This document shows, piece after piece, positions 35,449 to 44,442 of a stretch of DNA of 64,000 nucleotides (positions within the stretch are counted from its first letter, which is position 1; every line of letters starts with the position of its first letter). Location of the stretch: NCBI GenBank assembly GCA_035555595.1, contig DATMGK010000078.1:43087-107086 (forward strand). Reading direction: 5' to 3'. The position numbers and the translations under genes were made by a program. The stretch is from Croceibacterium_A sp035555595. Its GTDB lineage: Bacteria; Pseudomonadota; Alphaproteobacteria; Sphingomonadales; Sphingomonadaceae. The notes beneath the pieces were generated by a model, which was not told where the DNA came from, ran no database searches, and saw only the letters and a program-made list of their open reading frames with translations.

Positions 35449-37398
35449 CTATTCCGGCAGCGCGAACGCGATGACCGATTCATTGTTCAGCGGTTTGCCG
35501 TCCGGGCCGCGCGGTGCCGCACCGCCGAAGCCCGAACCGACGGCGACCACGGCGACGTACTGCTTCCCGTCCTTGCCGCGATAAGTCACGGGAACGGTCA
35601 TCGGCGCATAGTCCAGGCGCTTCTGCCACAGGATATTGCCGTTCCGGGCGTCGAAGGCCCGGAAATAGCGGTCACTGGTGGCGCCGATGAACACCAGCCC
35701 CCCGGCGGTGACGATCGGCCCGCCGAAGGTGTTGTTCGCACCCGTTTCCTGTTTCCCCTCAGGCAATTCCTCGGTCAGCCCCAGCCGCGTGGCCCAGGCG
35801 ATTTCGCCGGTATTGGCGTCCACCGCGACCAGTCGCCCCCACGGCGGGCGGATGCATGGCAGGCTGACCTTGCTGCCATCGGCGGCGGTATAACTGGCGT
35901 TGAAGCCGGAATAGGCGCCCGGCCCGATCAGGCTGCCCCGATCATAAGTCTGGTTCGAATCCGTCGTGCCGCGGCCATAGTCACCCTTCGGATCGCGCTT
36001 TTCGATCCAGCCGATGCTGCCGCCCTCGCTTACGTTGACGAACACCAGCCCCCGGCTCGGGTCCGCCGCGCTGCCGCCCCAGTTCGATCCGCCGTTGTGC
36101 GGCAGATTGATGGATGCCTTTGGCGCATCGCCTTCCTCGTGCAGGAAGAAGGGCGTGAAGCTGCCCTGATTGAAGAAAGTCCCGCCATATGAATCCATCA
36201 GAGCACGGCAGGCGGCGACGTGTTCCGCACTGGTGTCTTCGGCAGTGACTACGTCATCCGGTGTCCACCAGCCGCGGTTGAGCTGTTCCGGCTTGACCGG
36301 GAAGGGCTGGGTGGGGCTGTACCATTCGCCCGGGACGTCGGCGGCGGCGACCGGCCGTTCCTCTACGCCGTGGATCGGCTCACCCGTCTCGCGGTTAAGG
36401 ATGTACATCAGGCCAGGCTTGCCGGTGAGGGCCAGCGCCGGAATGGTCTGACCGTCCTTCTTCACGTCAAACAGCGTGGGCGGCGCGGGCAAGTCCCAAT
36501 CCCACAGGTCGTGGTGAATGGTCTGGAAATGCCACTTGTACTTGCCGGTCTGCGCATCGACCGCGACCAGAGAGTTGCCGAACAGGTTGTCGCCCGGCCG
36601 GTCGCCGCCGTAATAGTTCGGCGACGGGCTACCCAATGTCATATAGATCGTGTCAGTGTCTGGATCGGCGGTGGTGTACCACACCCACATATTGGTGCCG
36701 GAACGTTCCTTCCACCCGTCGTTCAGCCATGTTTCGTGGCCGACTTCGCCGGGCTGGGGCACGCTGTTGAACTCCCACAGCTTCGCCCCCGTGCGCGCAT
36801 CATAGGCGCGGGTATTTCCGCTTGGGCCTCGTGGCATTTCCGGCGTGCTGGCGCCAATCACCATGACATTGCCGAACACCGTCGGCGGATAGCCATAGGG
36901 CGTGCCTTCGATCTCGATCGATCCGCCTTGGCCGAATGTGGTGTCCACCTGGCCGTTCGCCGGATTGATCGCGGTGATGCGGCTGCCGGTATTGTAGAAC
37001 AGGCGGGCCCCATGTGCGCCATCGCCTTTCCACCACGTAACACCCCGGCGGATCATCCCTTGCTGCACGGGATGGCGCCACAATTCCCTACCGCTGGTCG
37101 GGTCGAGCGCCACTACTGCATTGCCCAGTGGCAGGTACATCGTGCCGTCGATCACTATCGGCACCACACCGCTGAGCAGGGCCGCACCACCTTCAGGCCG
37201 CAGGCGGAAACTCCACGCGATATCCAGCTTGTCGATATTGCCGGTATTGATATCGTCCAGCGGCGAGAAGCGCGTTCCCTGCACATCGCGGGCATATCGC
37301 GGCCAGTCCTCCGGCGCGGGCCGTTCCGGTTCAGACTGGGCATGGGCTGCCGGCATCAGCATGGCCGCGCCCAGCAACAGGGCAAGCGCTCTCCGCAT
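35449..37398 (-). CDS. PQQ-dependent dehydrogenase, periplasmic, glucose-dehydrogenase-like (no haem)
   Basis: Encodes 649 residues from ATG 37398, where a signal peptide begins (MRRALALLLGAAMLMPAAHAQ); the upstream in-frame stretch to 37446 is not needed. Propeller repeats include DWPRYARDVQGTRFSPLDDI, ALDPTSGRELWRHP and AFDARNGNILWQKR. The catalytic motif IHHDLWDWDLP and NRETGEPIHGVEERPV are close to the paralogue at 19876-21786. No CxxCH and no N-terminal membrane helices are present. It is followed by the secreted VOC gene. Substrate unknown; aldose or alcohol oxidation is expected from the family. Confidence 0.88.
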   Translation of the reverse strand: MRRALALLLGAAMLMPAAHAQSEPERPAPEDWPRYARDVQGTRFSPLDDINTGNIDKLDIAWSFRLRPEGGAALLSGVVPIVIDGTMYLPLGNAVVALDPTSGRELWRHPVQQGMIRRGVTWWKGDGAHGARLFYNTGSRITAINPANGQVDTTFGQGGSIEIEGTPYGYPPTVFGNVMVIGASTPEMPRGPSGNTRAYDARTGAKLWEFNSVPQPGEVGHETWLNDGWKERSGTNMWVWYTTADPDTDTIYMTLGSPSPNYYGGDRPGDNLFGNSLVAVDAQTGKYKWHFQTIHHDLWDWDLPAPPTLFDVKKDGQTIPALALTGKPGLMYILNRETGEPIHGVEERPVAAADVPGEWYSPTQPFPVKPEQLNRGWWTPDDVVTAEDTSAEHVAACRALMDSYGGTFFNQGSFTPFFLHEEGDAPKASINLPHNGGSNWGGSAADPSRGLVFVNVSEGGSIGWIEKRDPKGDYGRGTTDSNQTYDRGSLIGPGAYSGFNASYTAADGSKVSLPCIRPPWGRLVAVDANTGEIAWATRLGLTEELPEGKQETGANNTFGGPIVTAGGLVFIGATSDRYFRAFDARNGNILWQKRLDYAPMTVPVTYRGKDGKQYVAVVAVGSGFGGAAPRGPDGKPLNNESVIAFALPE

Positions 37399-37486
37399 CA
37401 GGAATCCTCTCTCAGCGTGGGCCGGAATCCGGCTCAATTGATTCACTGACTAAACGATTTTTCCCGCCGCTCAACTCCCTCGTTGA

Positions 37487-39604
37487 CTATTTCCGGCTCG
37501 CCTCCGTCAGCACATAGGCGCGGATCGCTTCTGCCTGTGCTGGGGACAGCCACGGCTGGAAGCTGATCATGCCCCGGTCTGCCAGTATCCCTTCCATCAC
37601 GACCGCGCGCCATGCCTCTGCATCGGCGGCGACCGGGGATCGCAACAGGTTGGGATTGACCGGCCCGTTATGGCAGATGGTGCAGAACGCCAGATATTGC
37701 GTCATGCCCTCTGCAACCTGTTCTGGCGTGAACTTTTCATCGCTGGTGACGTAGGGCGGTGGAGTATACGGGGACAGCTTCGCCAACGTGCCTTCGCCGC
37801 CGATCTTGAAGGCGAGCAGAACGCCATTGGGCGGCGGGCGACGCATCCAGTCGCTGGCCGTTGCCATGCCCATCGATCCGCCATAGCCCGCCAGCACCGC
37901 GATGTACTGTTCGCCACCTGCGCGGAAACTGATCGGCCCGGCCACGATGCCGCGCTCTGCGTCGAAACTCCACAGCTCCTTGCCGGTGTCGGCGGCATAG
38001 GCGTGAAACTTGCCGTAAGGGTCGCCCTGGAACACCAGATTGCCCGCTGTTGCCAGCGTGCCGCCGTTCCACGGCCACGGCATGTCGATCTGCCAGCGCG
38101 CTTTCTGCGCCACCGGATCCCATGCGACCAGCATGCCTTTGTTCATGGCTGCAAGTGCCGCACGCCGTTCTATGGGCGTGGCTCCCTCTATGGAACCGGG
38201 CGGCGGGGCCAGGAAACTGACACCGGTATTCCAGCGGCCGATGTTGCGCTTGTAGTTCGCGTCGTCACCATACGACAGCGGCACGTGCATCGCCGGAATA
38301 TAGACGAGGCCGGTTTTCGGCGAATAGCTCATCGGCATCCACGCATGGGCGCCGATGCCTGCCGGATAGATCAGATACGGCTTGTCGGCAAAGCGCGCTT
38401 CGGGCCGCTCGACCGGGCGGCCGCTGGCGATGTCGATCCGCTCCGCCCAGTTCTGCGGGGCATAGGGTTCGGCGCTGATCAGTTTCCCGTTCGACCGGTC
38501 GATCACATAGAAGAAGCCGTTCTTCGGCGCCTGCATCAGCACTTTGCGCGGCCTGCCGTCGATCGTCAGGTCAGCCAGCGTGATCTGCTGCGTGGCGGTG
38601 AAATCCCAGGTTTCCGCCGGGTTCACCTGATAGTGCCATTTATACGCCCCGGTATCCGGATCGAGCGCGAGAATGGAGCTGAGGAACAGGTTGTCACCCT
38701 TGCCGGCGGACCGCGCCCGGTGGTTCCACGGCGATCCGTTACCCACACCGATCAGCAACTGGTCGAAATCGGGGTCATAAACGATGGAATCCCACACGGT
38801 TCCGCCGCCGCCCATTTCCCACCACGGGCCGTTCCATGTCTTTCCGGCGAAGCGGGCGAAAACTTCGTCCGAAGCGGCGCCGTCCGGCCCATCGGCGGGA
38901 TTGCCCGGCACGGTGTAGAACCGCCACACCAGCTTGCCTGTGTCAGCGTCATAAGCACTGAGATACCCGCGCACGCCCAGTTCCGCGCCGCTGTTGCCGA
39001 TGATCACCTTGCCCCGCACCACACGCGGCGCGCCGGTGATGGTATAGGGCTTGGACTGGTCCACGGTCAGCACGTCCCACAGCTCGCGCCCGGTGGCGGC
39101 GTCCAGCGCGACCAGCCGCCCGTCTATCGTGCCGACGAAGACCTTGCCTTCCCATACCGCCACACCGCGATTGACCACGTCGCAGCAGGCATAAGCGCCC
39201 TGCGCGCCCTTGGGTTCAGGGTCATAGCGCCACAGCACTTCGCCCGTGGCGGCATCGACGGCCATAACCTTCGACCATGCGGTGGAAAGATACATCACGC
39301 CATCCACCACGATCGGCGTGGCTTCCTGACCCCGGCTGGTGTCCAGTTCCACCGCCCAGGCCAGCTTCAGATCGCCGATATTGCTATCGTTGATGTCGGT
39401 CAGCGGGCTGAAGCGCTGTTCCGCATAGGTGCGGCCGTGGCTCAGCCAGTCGTCACCGTTGTCCTCAGCCGCCAGCAGGCGGGCCTCGGTCACGTTGCCG
39501 GCTTCGGTGGCGGTGTCGCTGCAGGCGCTGGCCAGCAGCAGGGCGGATGCCAGCGCGGTGAGCGCCAGGCGATTCAGTATTGTCTCTCCCATCGCTGTCA
39601 GCAT
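37487..39604 (-). CDS. Quinohaemoprotein alcohol dehydrogenase (PQQ plus C-terminal haem c)
   Basis: Encodes 705 residues; an in-frame ATG at 39592 is an equally possible start. The N-terminus ends in a lipobox-like LLASAC. The PQQ propeller contains the vicinal Cys pair C140-C141 (GAYACCDVVNRG) typical of methanol/ethanol quinoproteins, and a catalytic-Asp region NPAETWDFTATQ. A C-terminal cytochrome c domain carries C641-T-I-C-H645 with a Met near ILADRGMISFQPW. This is the type II quinohaemoprotein alcohol dehydrogenase layout, so the haem can relay electrons internally. Ethanol, longer or aromatic alcohols are possible substrates. It lies 88 bp upstream of the next PQQ gene. Confidence 0.9.
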   Translation of the reverse strand: MLTAMGETILNRLALTALASALLLASACSDTATEAGNVTEARLLAAEDNGDDWLSHGRTYAEQRFSPLTDINDSNIGDLKLAWAVELDTSRGQEATPIVVDGVMYLSTAWSKVMAVDAATGEVLWRYDPEPKGAQGAYACCDVVNRGVAVWEGKVFVGTIDGRLVALDAATGRELWDVLTVDQSKPYTITGAPRVVRGKVIIGNSGAELGVRGYLSAYDADTGKLVWRFYTVPGNPADGPDGAASDEVFARFAGKTWNGPWWEMGGGGTVWDSIVYDPDFDQLLIGVGNGSPWNHRARSAGKGDNLFLSSILALDPDTGAYKWHYQVNPAETWDFTATQQITLADLTIDGRPRKVLMQAPKNGFFYVIDRSNGKLISAEPYAPQNWAERIDIASGRPVERPEARFADKPYLIYPAGIGAHAWMPMSYSPKTGLVYIPAMHVPLSYGDDANYKRNIGRWNTGVSFLAPPPGSIEGATPIERRAALAAMNKGMLVAWDPVAQKARWQIDMPWPWNGGTLATAGNLVFQGDPYGKFHAYAADTGKELWSFDAERGIVAGPISFRAGGEQYIAVLAGYGGSMGMATASDWMRRPPPNGVLLAFKIGGEGTLAKLSPYTPPPYVTSDEKFTPEQVAEGMTQYLAFCTICHNGPVNPNLLRSPVAADAEAWRAVVMEGILADRGMISFQPWLSPAQAEAIRAYVLTEASRK

Positions 39605-39650
39605 GGCACGATCGGAACGGTGCGGGAAGATGCGTCGCGCAGGGTCGCGA

Positions 39651-40118
39651 TCAGTCCGGCGTCACATCGATCGTGAGGATCTCTATCGCGTCGGCCTTGC
39701 CTGAAAAATCAAGCAGATCGCCCACTTCCGCCCCCATCATCGCCCGGCAGATCGGGGCGGAAAAGGACAGCAGGCCCGCAGCCGGATTGGCTTCGTCATC
39801 GCCCACAATGGCGATGGACCGGTCCTGACCGTTGAGGTGGATAGATACGGTCGTGCCGAATGCCACGCGCTTGCCATCTGGCGTGTCCATCAGTTCCGCC
39901 GTTGACTGCCGCGTTTGCCAATAACGCAAGTCGCGCTTCGTGGCGGCAATCTCTGCTTCTTCCGTCAACGTTGGAATCAGCGCTTCCAGTTCAGCGACCT
40001 TCGCCCGGATTTGGGCAAGGCCCCGCGACGTAACCAGATTAGGCCCGGGAGGCAGCGGCAGCTCGAACTTGGGTTCGAGATGTTCGTCATCGCTCTCACG
40101 GCGAAACGCGACACTCAT
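39651..40118 (-). CDS. GreA/GreB family transcription elongation factor-like protein
   Basis: Encodes 155 residues. After a polar N-terminal lead (PKFELPLPPGPN) comes the Gre coiled-coil region (VTSRGLAQIRAKVAELEALIP to KRDLRYWQTRQ) and the C-terminal FKBP-like domain (VAFGTTVSIHLNGQDRSIAIVGDDEAN, SFSAPICRAMMGAEVGDLLDF). Gre factors enter the RNA polymerase secondary channel to rescue backtracked complexes. Here the gene overlaps the Hsp70-like gene by 4 bp (ATGA), so the two are coupled. Whether it acts as a general GreB or a specialised polymerase-binding protein cannot be told. Confidence 0.85.
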   Translation of the reverse strand: MSVAFRRESDDEHLEPKFELPLPPGPNLVTSRGLAQIRAKVAELEALIPTLTEEAEIAATKRDLRYWQTRQSTAELMDTPDGKRVAFGTTVSIHLNGQDRSIAIVGDDEANPAAGLLSFSAPICRAMMGAEVGDLLDFSGKADAIEILTIDVTPD

Positions 40119-41437
40119 GATGGCTCCTCGTTATTGGCCAGCCAATCCGAAAGATCAGGATCTTCGGCCATAAGTGCAAGGCCATGGGCGATGGAGGTCA
40201 GCTCGTCACCCTGCATGATCCGCTTCTCGCCAAAACGCCGCTCGAACAACGCACGCACCGCGGGGATCAGGGAGGAGCCACCGGTCAGGAACACGTGGTC
40301 GATCTGTTCGGGCATGGTTCCGGCAGCCGCCAGTGCCTCGTCCACCGTATCGCCGATGCGCTGCAGATCCGGCTCGATCCATTGCTCGAAGTCGCTGCGG
40401 CTAACTTCGGTATCGATGGCGAGGTCCGGCCCGTTGAAGCGGAACTCCGCATGGGTTTCGGTGGAAAGCCTGCGCTTCAGTTGCCCCACTGCTTCGTACA
40501 ACGAATGGCCCAGCTCATTCTCCACCACGGCGATCATCCGTCCGATCGCGGCGGAATCGGTGGCGCTGCGTTGCAACCGCGCCAGCTCGCTCAGGGTGCG
40601 CCGGTTGCGCATCAGGGCCAGCCGCGACCAATCGCCGAAATCGGTGAAGTGGCCCGCCGGTATGTCCAGCACCTTGTCGAACGAACGATAAGTGCCGCCT
40701 TTCCCCAGCAGGGGCAGCACCACGTTGTCCATGATGCGATAGTCGAAGCGGTCCCCCGCGATGCCGATGCCTGCGGAACCCAGCGGAACACATCGCCGCG
40801 CCGCGCCGGGCGCTTCCACCCGAACAACGGAAAAATCGCTGGTGCCCCCGCCAAAGTCCGCCACCAGCAATGTGGCCGGATCGGTCAGCCGGGATGCAAA
40901 GCCATAGGCTGCGCCCAGCGGCTCGTAGACATAGTGCACCGGGCGGCCCAGCACGGCGAACATCGCGTCATACCGTTCTCGCGCTAGTGCCGGATCAGGG
41001 CGAGAGCCGACATAACGAACCGGCCGCCCGATCACGATGCGGTCGGGCAAGTTGCCCAGAACTTCTCCGCCATGTGCCAGCAGATGCCGCAGGAAGATTT
41101 GCCCCAGTTCCTCGAAACGCAGCCGCTTGTCGAACAGGCTGGCATATTCGAACGTGGGATTGGCGGCCATCGACTTGAAGGATTGCAGGAAGCGGCTTCC
41201 CTGCGGAAAATCCAGAAATTCAGCGATGGCCCAAGGCCCGGCCTCGTGCCCCAGCCCGCCCCTGATGGCATCGTCCTGCCAGAAACAGAGCGCGGACCTG
41301 AAAACCGAACTTACGCCACCGGGCGCGCCAAACTCCACCGGAACGGACTCTCCGTTGCCGGTCATGCAGGCGATAACAGAATTGGTCGTTCCGAAATCGA
41401 TCCCGACTGCTCGTGCGGCAGGGATGGTGCTCGGCAT
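40115..41437 (-). CDS. Short Hsp70 family protein (YegD-like)
   Basis: Encodes 440 residues. The actin-like ATPase signatures are GIDFGTTNSVIACM at the N-terminus, VADFGGGTSDFSVVRVE in the middle, and HVFLTGGSSLIPAVRALFERRFG near the end. The substrate-binding beta domain and lid of DnaK are missing, giving the short YegD-type form. It should bind ATP, but chaperone activity is not assured. It is encoded directly before the GreA/B-like gene with a 4-bp overlap. The upstream region to 41839 is a 402-bp gap. Confidence 0.88.
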   Translation of the reverse strand: MPSTIPAARAVGIDFGTTNSVIACMTGNGESVPVEFGAPGGVSSVFRSALCFWQDDAIRGGLGHEAGPWAIAEFLDFPQGSRFLQSFKSMAANPTFEYASLFDKRLRFEELGQIFLRHLLAHGGEVLGNLPDRIVIGRPVRYVGSRPDPALARERYDAMFAVLGRPVHYVYEPLGAAYGFASRLTDPATLLVADFGGGTSDFSVVRVEAPGAARRCVPLGSAGIGIAGDRFDYRIMDNVVLPLLGKGGTYRSFDKVLDIPAGHFTDFGDWSRLALMRNRRTLSELARLQRSATDSAAIGRMIAVVENELGHSLYEAVGQLKRRLSTETHAEFRFNGPDLAIDTEVSRSDFEQWIEPDLQRIGDTVDEALAAAGTMPEQIDHVFLTGGSSLIPAVRALFERRFGEKRIMQGDELTSIAHGLALMAEDPDLSDWLANNEEPS

Positions 41438-41839
41438 GTTACGGTATCTCTCTCAGCCGCAGGGGGGCGGCGCCTATGGCAGCGTGGGGCGGGAGAGGCA
41501 ATTGGATCGCGAGGCCTGGTGGCAGGTCACCCCCGGCGTTTTCATTGGTGCTGACTGCGGATCGTGAGCGATGGATATTCAAGCCAAGAAGACGCCTAAT
41601 TCCACATTCATTTTGGAAGTTCGTAAACAAGAAATTATCGCTGCAATCTGGCGATATTCCACCCGCTGGATTGCATAAGAATGCGCGATTACGGCAGATA
41701 TGCAGCAACTGTTACAATGAATTACAACATCGCCGCTCGCGCGCGTGATAGCAGTATGGGAAAATCGGCCTGTCCGTTGCAAACCTGAGTACAGAAAAGA
41801 ATGCCGAGACTCATAGCGGCCGACTGAGGGGATTGATTC
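41438..41839. other. 402-bp divergent intergenic region
   Basis: Lies between the Hsp70-like gene (-) and the G8-domain gene (+), and is more AT-rich than its surroundings. It contains an imperfect inverted repeat (GCAATCTGGCG at 41643-41653 with CGCTGGATTGC at 41664-41674) and the words TGTTACAATGAATTACAACA near 41710, which only loosely resemble the GTAAC element. Open frames here look non-coding. No RNA gene was recognised. Confidence 0.5.
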
Positions 41840-44395
41840 ATGCGCATGCAATCTTGCTGGCTGCTCCTTTCCGTGGCGCTTCCCATGTCCGTGTTGTCTG
41901 GCGCAGGTGCGCAAGCTCAGGAAAGCCACTCCCACGCACAAATGGAAGAAGCTGCGTCCGCCCCGGTGACGGTGCGGAAACTGCGCTGGTCAGACCCTGC
42001 TGCATGGCCGAATGGCAAGGTGCCGGGTGAAGGCGATGCCGTGACGATTACACGGGACATGGATGTCGTTCTCGACGTCGTCCCGCCTGCTTTGCGCAGC
42101 CTCACCATCGATGGGAAACTCAGCTTTTCAGACGATATCGATATCGAGCTGGCGAGCGAATGGATCTATCTTCGCGGGGGTGAGCTGCAGATCGGCAGCG
42201 AGGCCAGGCCACACACTCGCAAAGCCACGATTACGCTGACCGACAATGTCCCCGGCGAAGACATCAACACCATGGGCGATCGCGGCATCATGCTGATGCG
42301 CGGCACGTTGAGCCTGCATGGCGACCGGGAAAACACCTGGACCAAGCTGGCCAGAACGGCGGAAGCGGGCAGCCGGGAAATCGAAGTGCTGAATACGGCC
42401 GGTTGGCGGAGAGGTGACGAGATCGTGCTCGCCTCGACCGACTTCGATCCACGACAGGCCGAAAGGCGGACCATTTCCGCCATCAGGGGGAACGTCATCA
42501 CCCTCGATCGTGCGCTGGAATATATGCATTTCGGCAAGATCACGTTCGGCGTTGATGAACGCGGCGAAGTGGGGCTGCTGACGCGGAACATCCGTATTCA
42601 GGCGTCGGAAGACGCGGAAAGCTCTTACTTCGGGGGGCACGTCATGGCGATGGCCGGGTCCAGAATGTACGTCTCCGGCGTCGAACTGAATCGCATGGGG
42701 CAGCACCTGAATCTCGCGCGCTATCCGATCCACTGGCACCTGATCGGGGAGGGGCAGGGGCAGTACATCCGCAACTCCGCGATCCACGATACATATAGCC
42801 GCTGCGTCACCGTGCATGGCACCAATAACGTGCTGATCGAAAACAACGTGACCTTCAACAACGTGGGCCACTGCTTCTTCCTTGAAGACGCGGTGGAAAC
42901 GGGCAACCAGTTCGTTCGCAACCTGGGGATCATGACGAAGTGTCATCCTACCCTGCCATGCGATCCGACGAACCTTGCCCCTGGCAGGCCGGGGACGGGG
43001 GCTTCCGGGCAAAGCTCCAAAGACATCCTGATCCCGTCCGACAATACGGCAGCGACTTTCTGGATCACCAATCCGGACAACATATACCGCGATAACGTGG
43101 CCGCCGGTTCCGACCAGATTGGCTTCTGGTTCGCCTTACCAGAGCACCCGACCGGACAGTTCGAAGGCACCGAGGTTAGCGCGAATACATGGCCGCGCCG
43201 GATCAACGTGAGGGAGTTCAAGGGCAACACGGCCCATTCCAACTTCGACGGCATGATGTTCGACCGTGGCCCGAAGCCTGACGGCACGTTCAGCGTGGCC
43301 GGCAGCAATTACCATTTCGGCTACGCCGATCCGGCTGACACGAACAGCGAGAAGCAGGTTTCGGTGTTCGAGGATTTCACTGGCTACAAGAACCGGAATG
43401 GCGCCGTCTGGGGGCGCGGTGAACTGCACTTGTTCAAGAACCTGAGAGTGGCCGACAACGCCATCGGCTTCACTCACGCCGCCGCCTCTGTCGGTCGTTC
43501 CGAATACACCTCCAAGGTTCTGGATTCGCTGTTCGTCGGGGAAAGCGAAAACATCGGCAATCCCCGGACTGCGGAAGAAATCGCCTATGGGCGCACGCTG
43601 CCCAGCGAGCACGCGGATTTCCCGATCCGGGGCTATGAATATTATGACATGCGCCATGACGTGGAAAACGTGACGTTCGTGAATTTCCAGCCCAACGATA
43701 CTCGCGATGCAGCGGCCATATCCTACCTGATGTATACCAGCTTCGGGATGAGTTCGGAGAACGCGATCGAAGGCGCGAAGTTCGTCGATGCGAAGCGTGT
43801 CAGCTTTCCGCCCGTCGTGCGTCGATGGGCGTCCGATTTCGGAAGGGGCAATGCCTGGAGAGGCGCGGCGATCAATGATCGCGACGGCTCCGTCGGGGGC
43901 ATTCCCGGTTCCTACATCGTCATCGATAACGGGATCGCGTCCGACGATCAGGCCTGCGAGATCAAGCCCGCATGGAATGCCGCCGTGTGCCGGGGGGACT
44001 TCGGCAGCTTCGCGGTTGGCGGCAATTTCGGGTTCGGCGACGGGCCTATTACCGATCCGGTCATGCTTAGCCGTAACGGCAGGCGGTTCGAATACACCGG
44101 CCAGACCACGATCCGCAGCGGGGCAGAGGTAAGGGTGGAGACCGGCAGGGATGCCTTGTCCCTATCCCTGCGGGAGATGGACGATGGTTCGTGGGTGATC
44201 TTCGAACTTCCCGGCTTCGCCACCGCCGCATCGGGTTCAGCGCAAGGTAGCCTCGCCGCGCTGCGAGAGGCGCGCGACACATCCTACTTCAAGGATGGCG
44301 ACACGCTGTGGGTCAAGCTTTTCGCCGCCAATTCCGGTGGTCCCAGTGGCCCCGGTGTTCCGGGCGGTGGGACCAGCCTCGACGTTCGCAGGTAA
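41840..44395 (+). CDS. G8-domain, parallel beta-helix secreted protein (CEMIP/TMEM2-like)
   Basis: Encodes 851 residues, with GAGGGG upstream of the ATG and a signal peptide (LLLSVALPMSVLSGAGAQAQ). An N-terminal G8 domain is visible: LRWSDPAAWPNGKVPGEGDAVTI with DVVLDVVPPALRSLTIDGKLSF. It is followed by a long parallel beta-helix (SRCVTVHGTNNVLIENNV, VGHCFFLEDAVETGNQF, NIYRDNVAAGSDQIGFWF). The same order is found in animal CEMIP and TMEM2, linked to hyaluronan breakdown. The motif ARYPIHWHLIGEGQG holds conserved His of that family. A polysaccharide-acting or adhesive role is inferred. The last 15 residues are Gly/Pro/Ser-rich. Confidence 0.85.
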   Translation: MRMQSCWLLLSVALPMSVLSGAGAQAQESHSHAQMEEAASAPVTVRKLRWSDPAAWPNGKVPGEGDAVTITRDMDVVLDVVPPALRSLTIDGKLSFSDDIDIELASEWIYLRGGELQIGSEARPHTRKATITLTDNVPGEDINTMGDRGIMLMRGTLSLHGDRENTWTKLARTAEAGSREIEVLNTAGWRRGDEIVLASTDFDPRQAERRTISAIRGNVITLDRALEYMHFGKITFGVDERGEVGLLTRNIRIQASEDAESSYFGGHVMAMAGSRMYVSGVELNRMGQHLNLARYPIHWHLIGEGQGQYIRNSAIHDTYSRCVTVHGTNNVLIENNVTFNNVGHCFFLEDAVETGNQFVRNLGIMTKCHPTLPCDPTNLAPGRPGTGASGQSSKDILIPSDNTAATFWITNPDNIYRDNVAAGSDQIGFWFALPEHPTGQFEGTEVSANTWPRRINVREFKGNTAHSNFDGMMFDRGPKPDGTFSVAGSNYHFGYADPADTNSEKQVSVFEDFTGYKNRNGAVWGRGELHLFKNLRVADNAIGFTHAAASVGRSEYTSKVLDSLFVGESENIGNPRTAEEIAYGRTLPSEHADFPIRGYEYYDMRHDVENVTFVNFQPNDTRDAAAISYLMYTSFGMSSENAIEGAKFVDAKRVSFPPVVRRWASDFGRGNAWRGAAINDRDGSVGGIPGSYIVIDNGIASDDQACEIKPAWNAAVCRGDFGSFAVGGNFGFGDGPITDPVMLSRNGRRFEYTGQTTIRSGAEVRVETGRDALSLSLREMDDGSWVIFELPGFATAASGSAQGSLAALREARDTSYFKDGDTLWVKLFAANSGGPSGPGVPGGGTSLDVRR

Positions 44396-44442
44396 GGTTC
44401 GGTGACGGTTGGGGTGAACCTCGACCAGGGTATTGTGCGGGC

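Noticed and set aside
37670..39676. Plus-strand 668-codon frame opposite the quinohaemoprotein gene
   Set aside because: It is an antisense shadow; the minus strand encodes PQQ propeller repeats, vicinal Cys and a haem motif.
41579..41941. Minus-strand 120-codon frame in the Hsp70/G8 gap
   Set aside because: It overlaps the start of the G8 gene, has no ribosome site and reads as non-protein composition.
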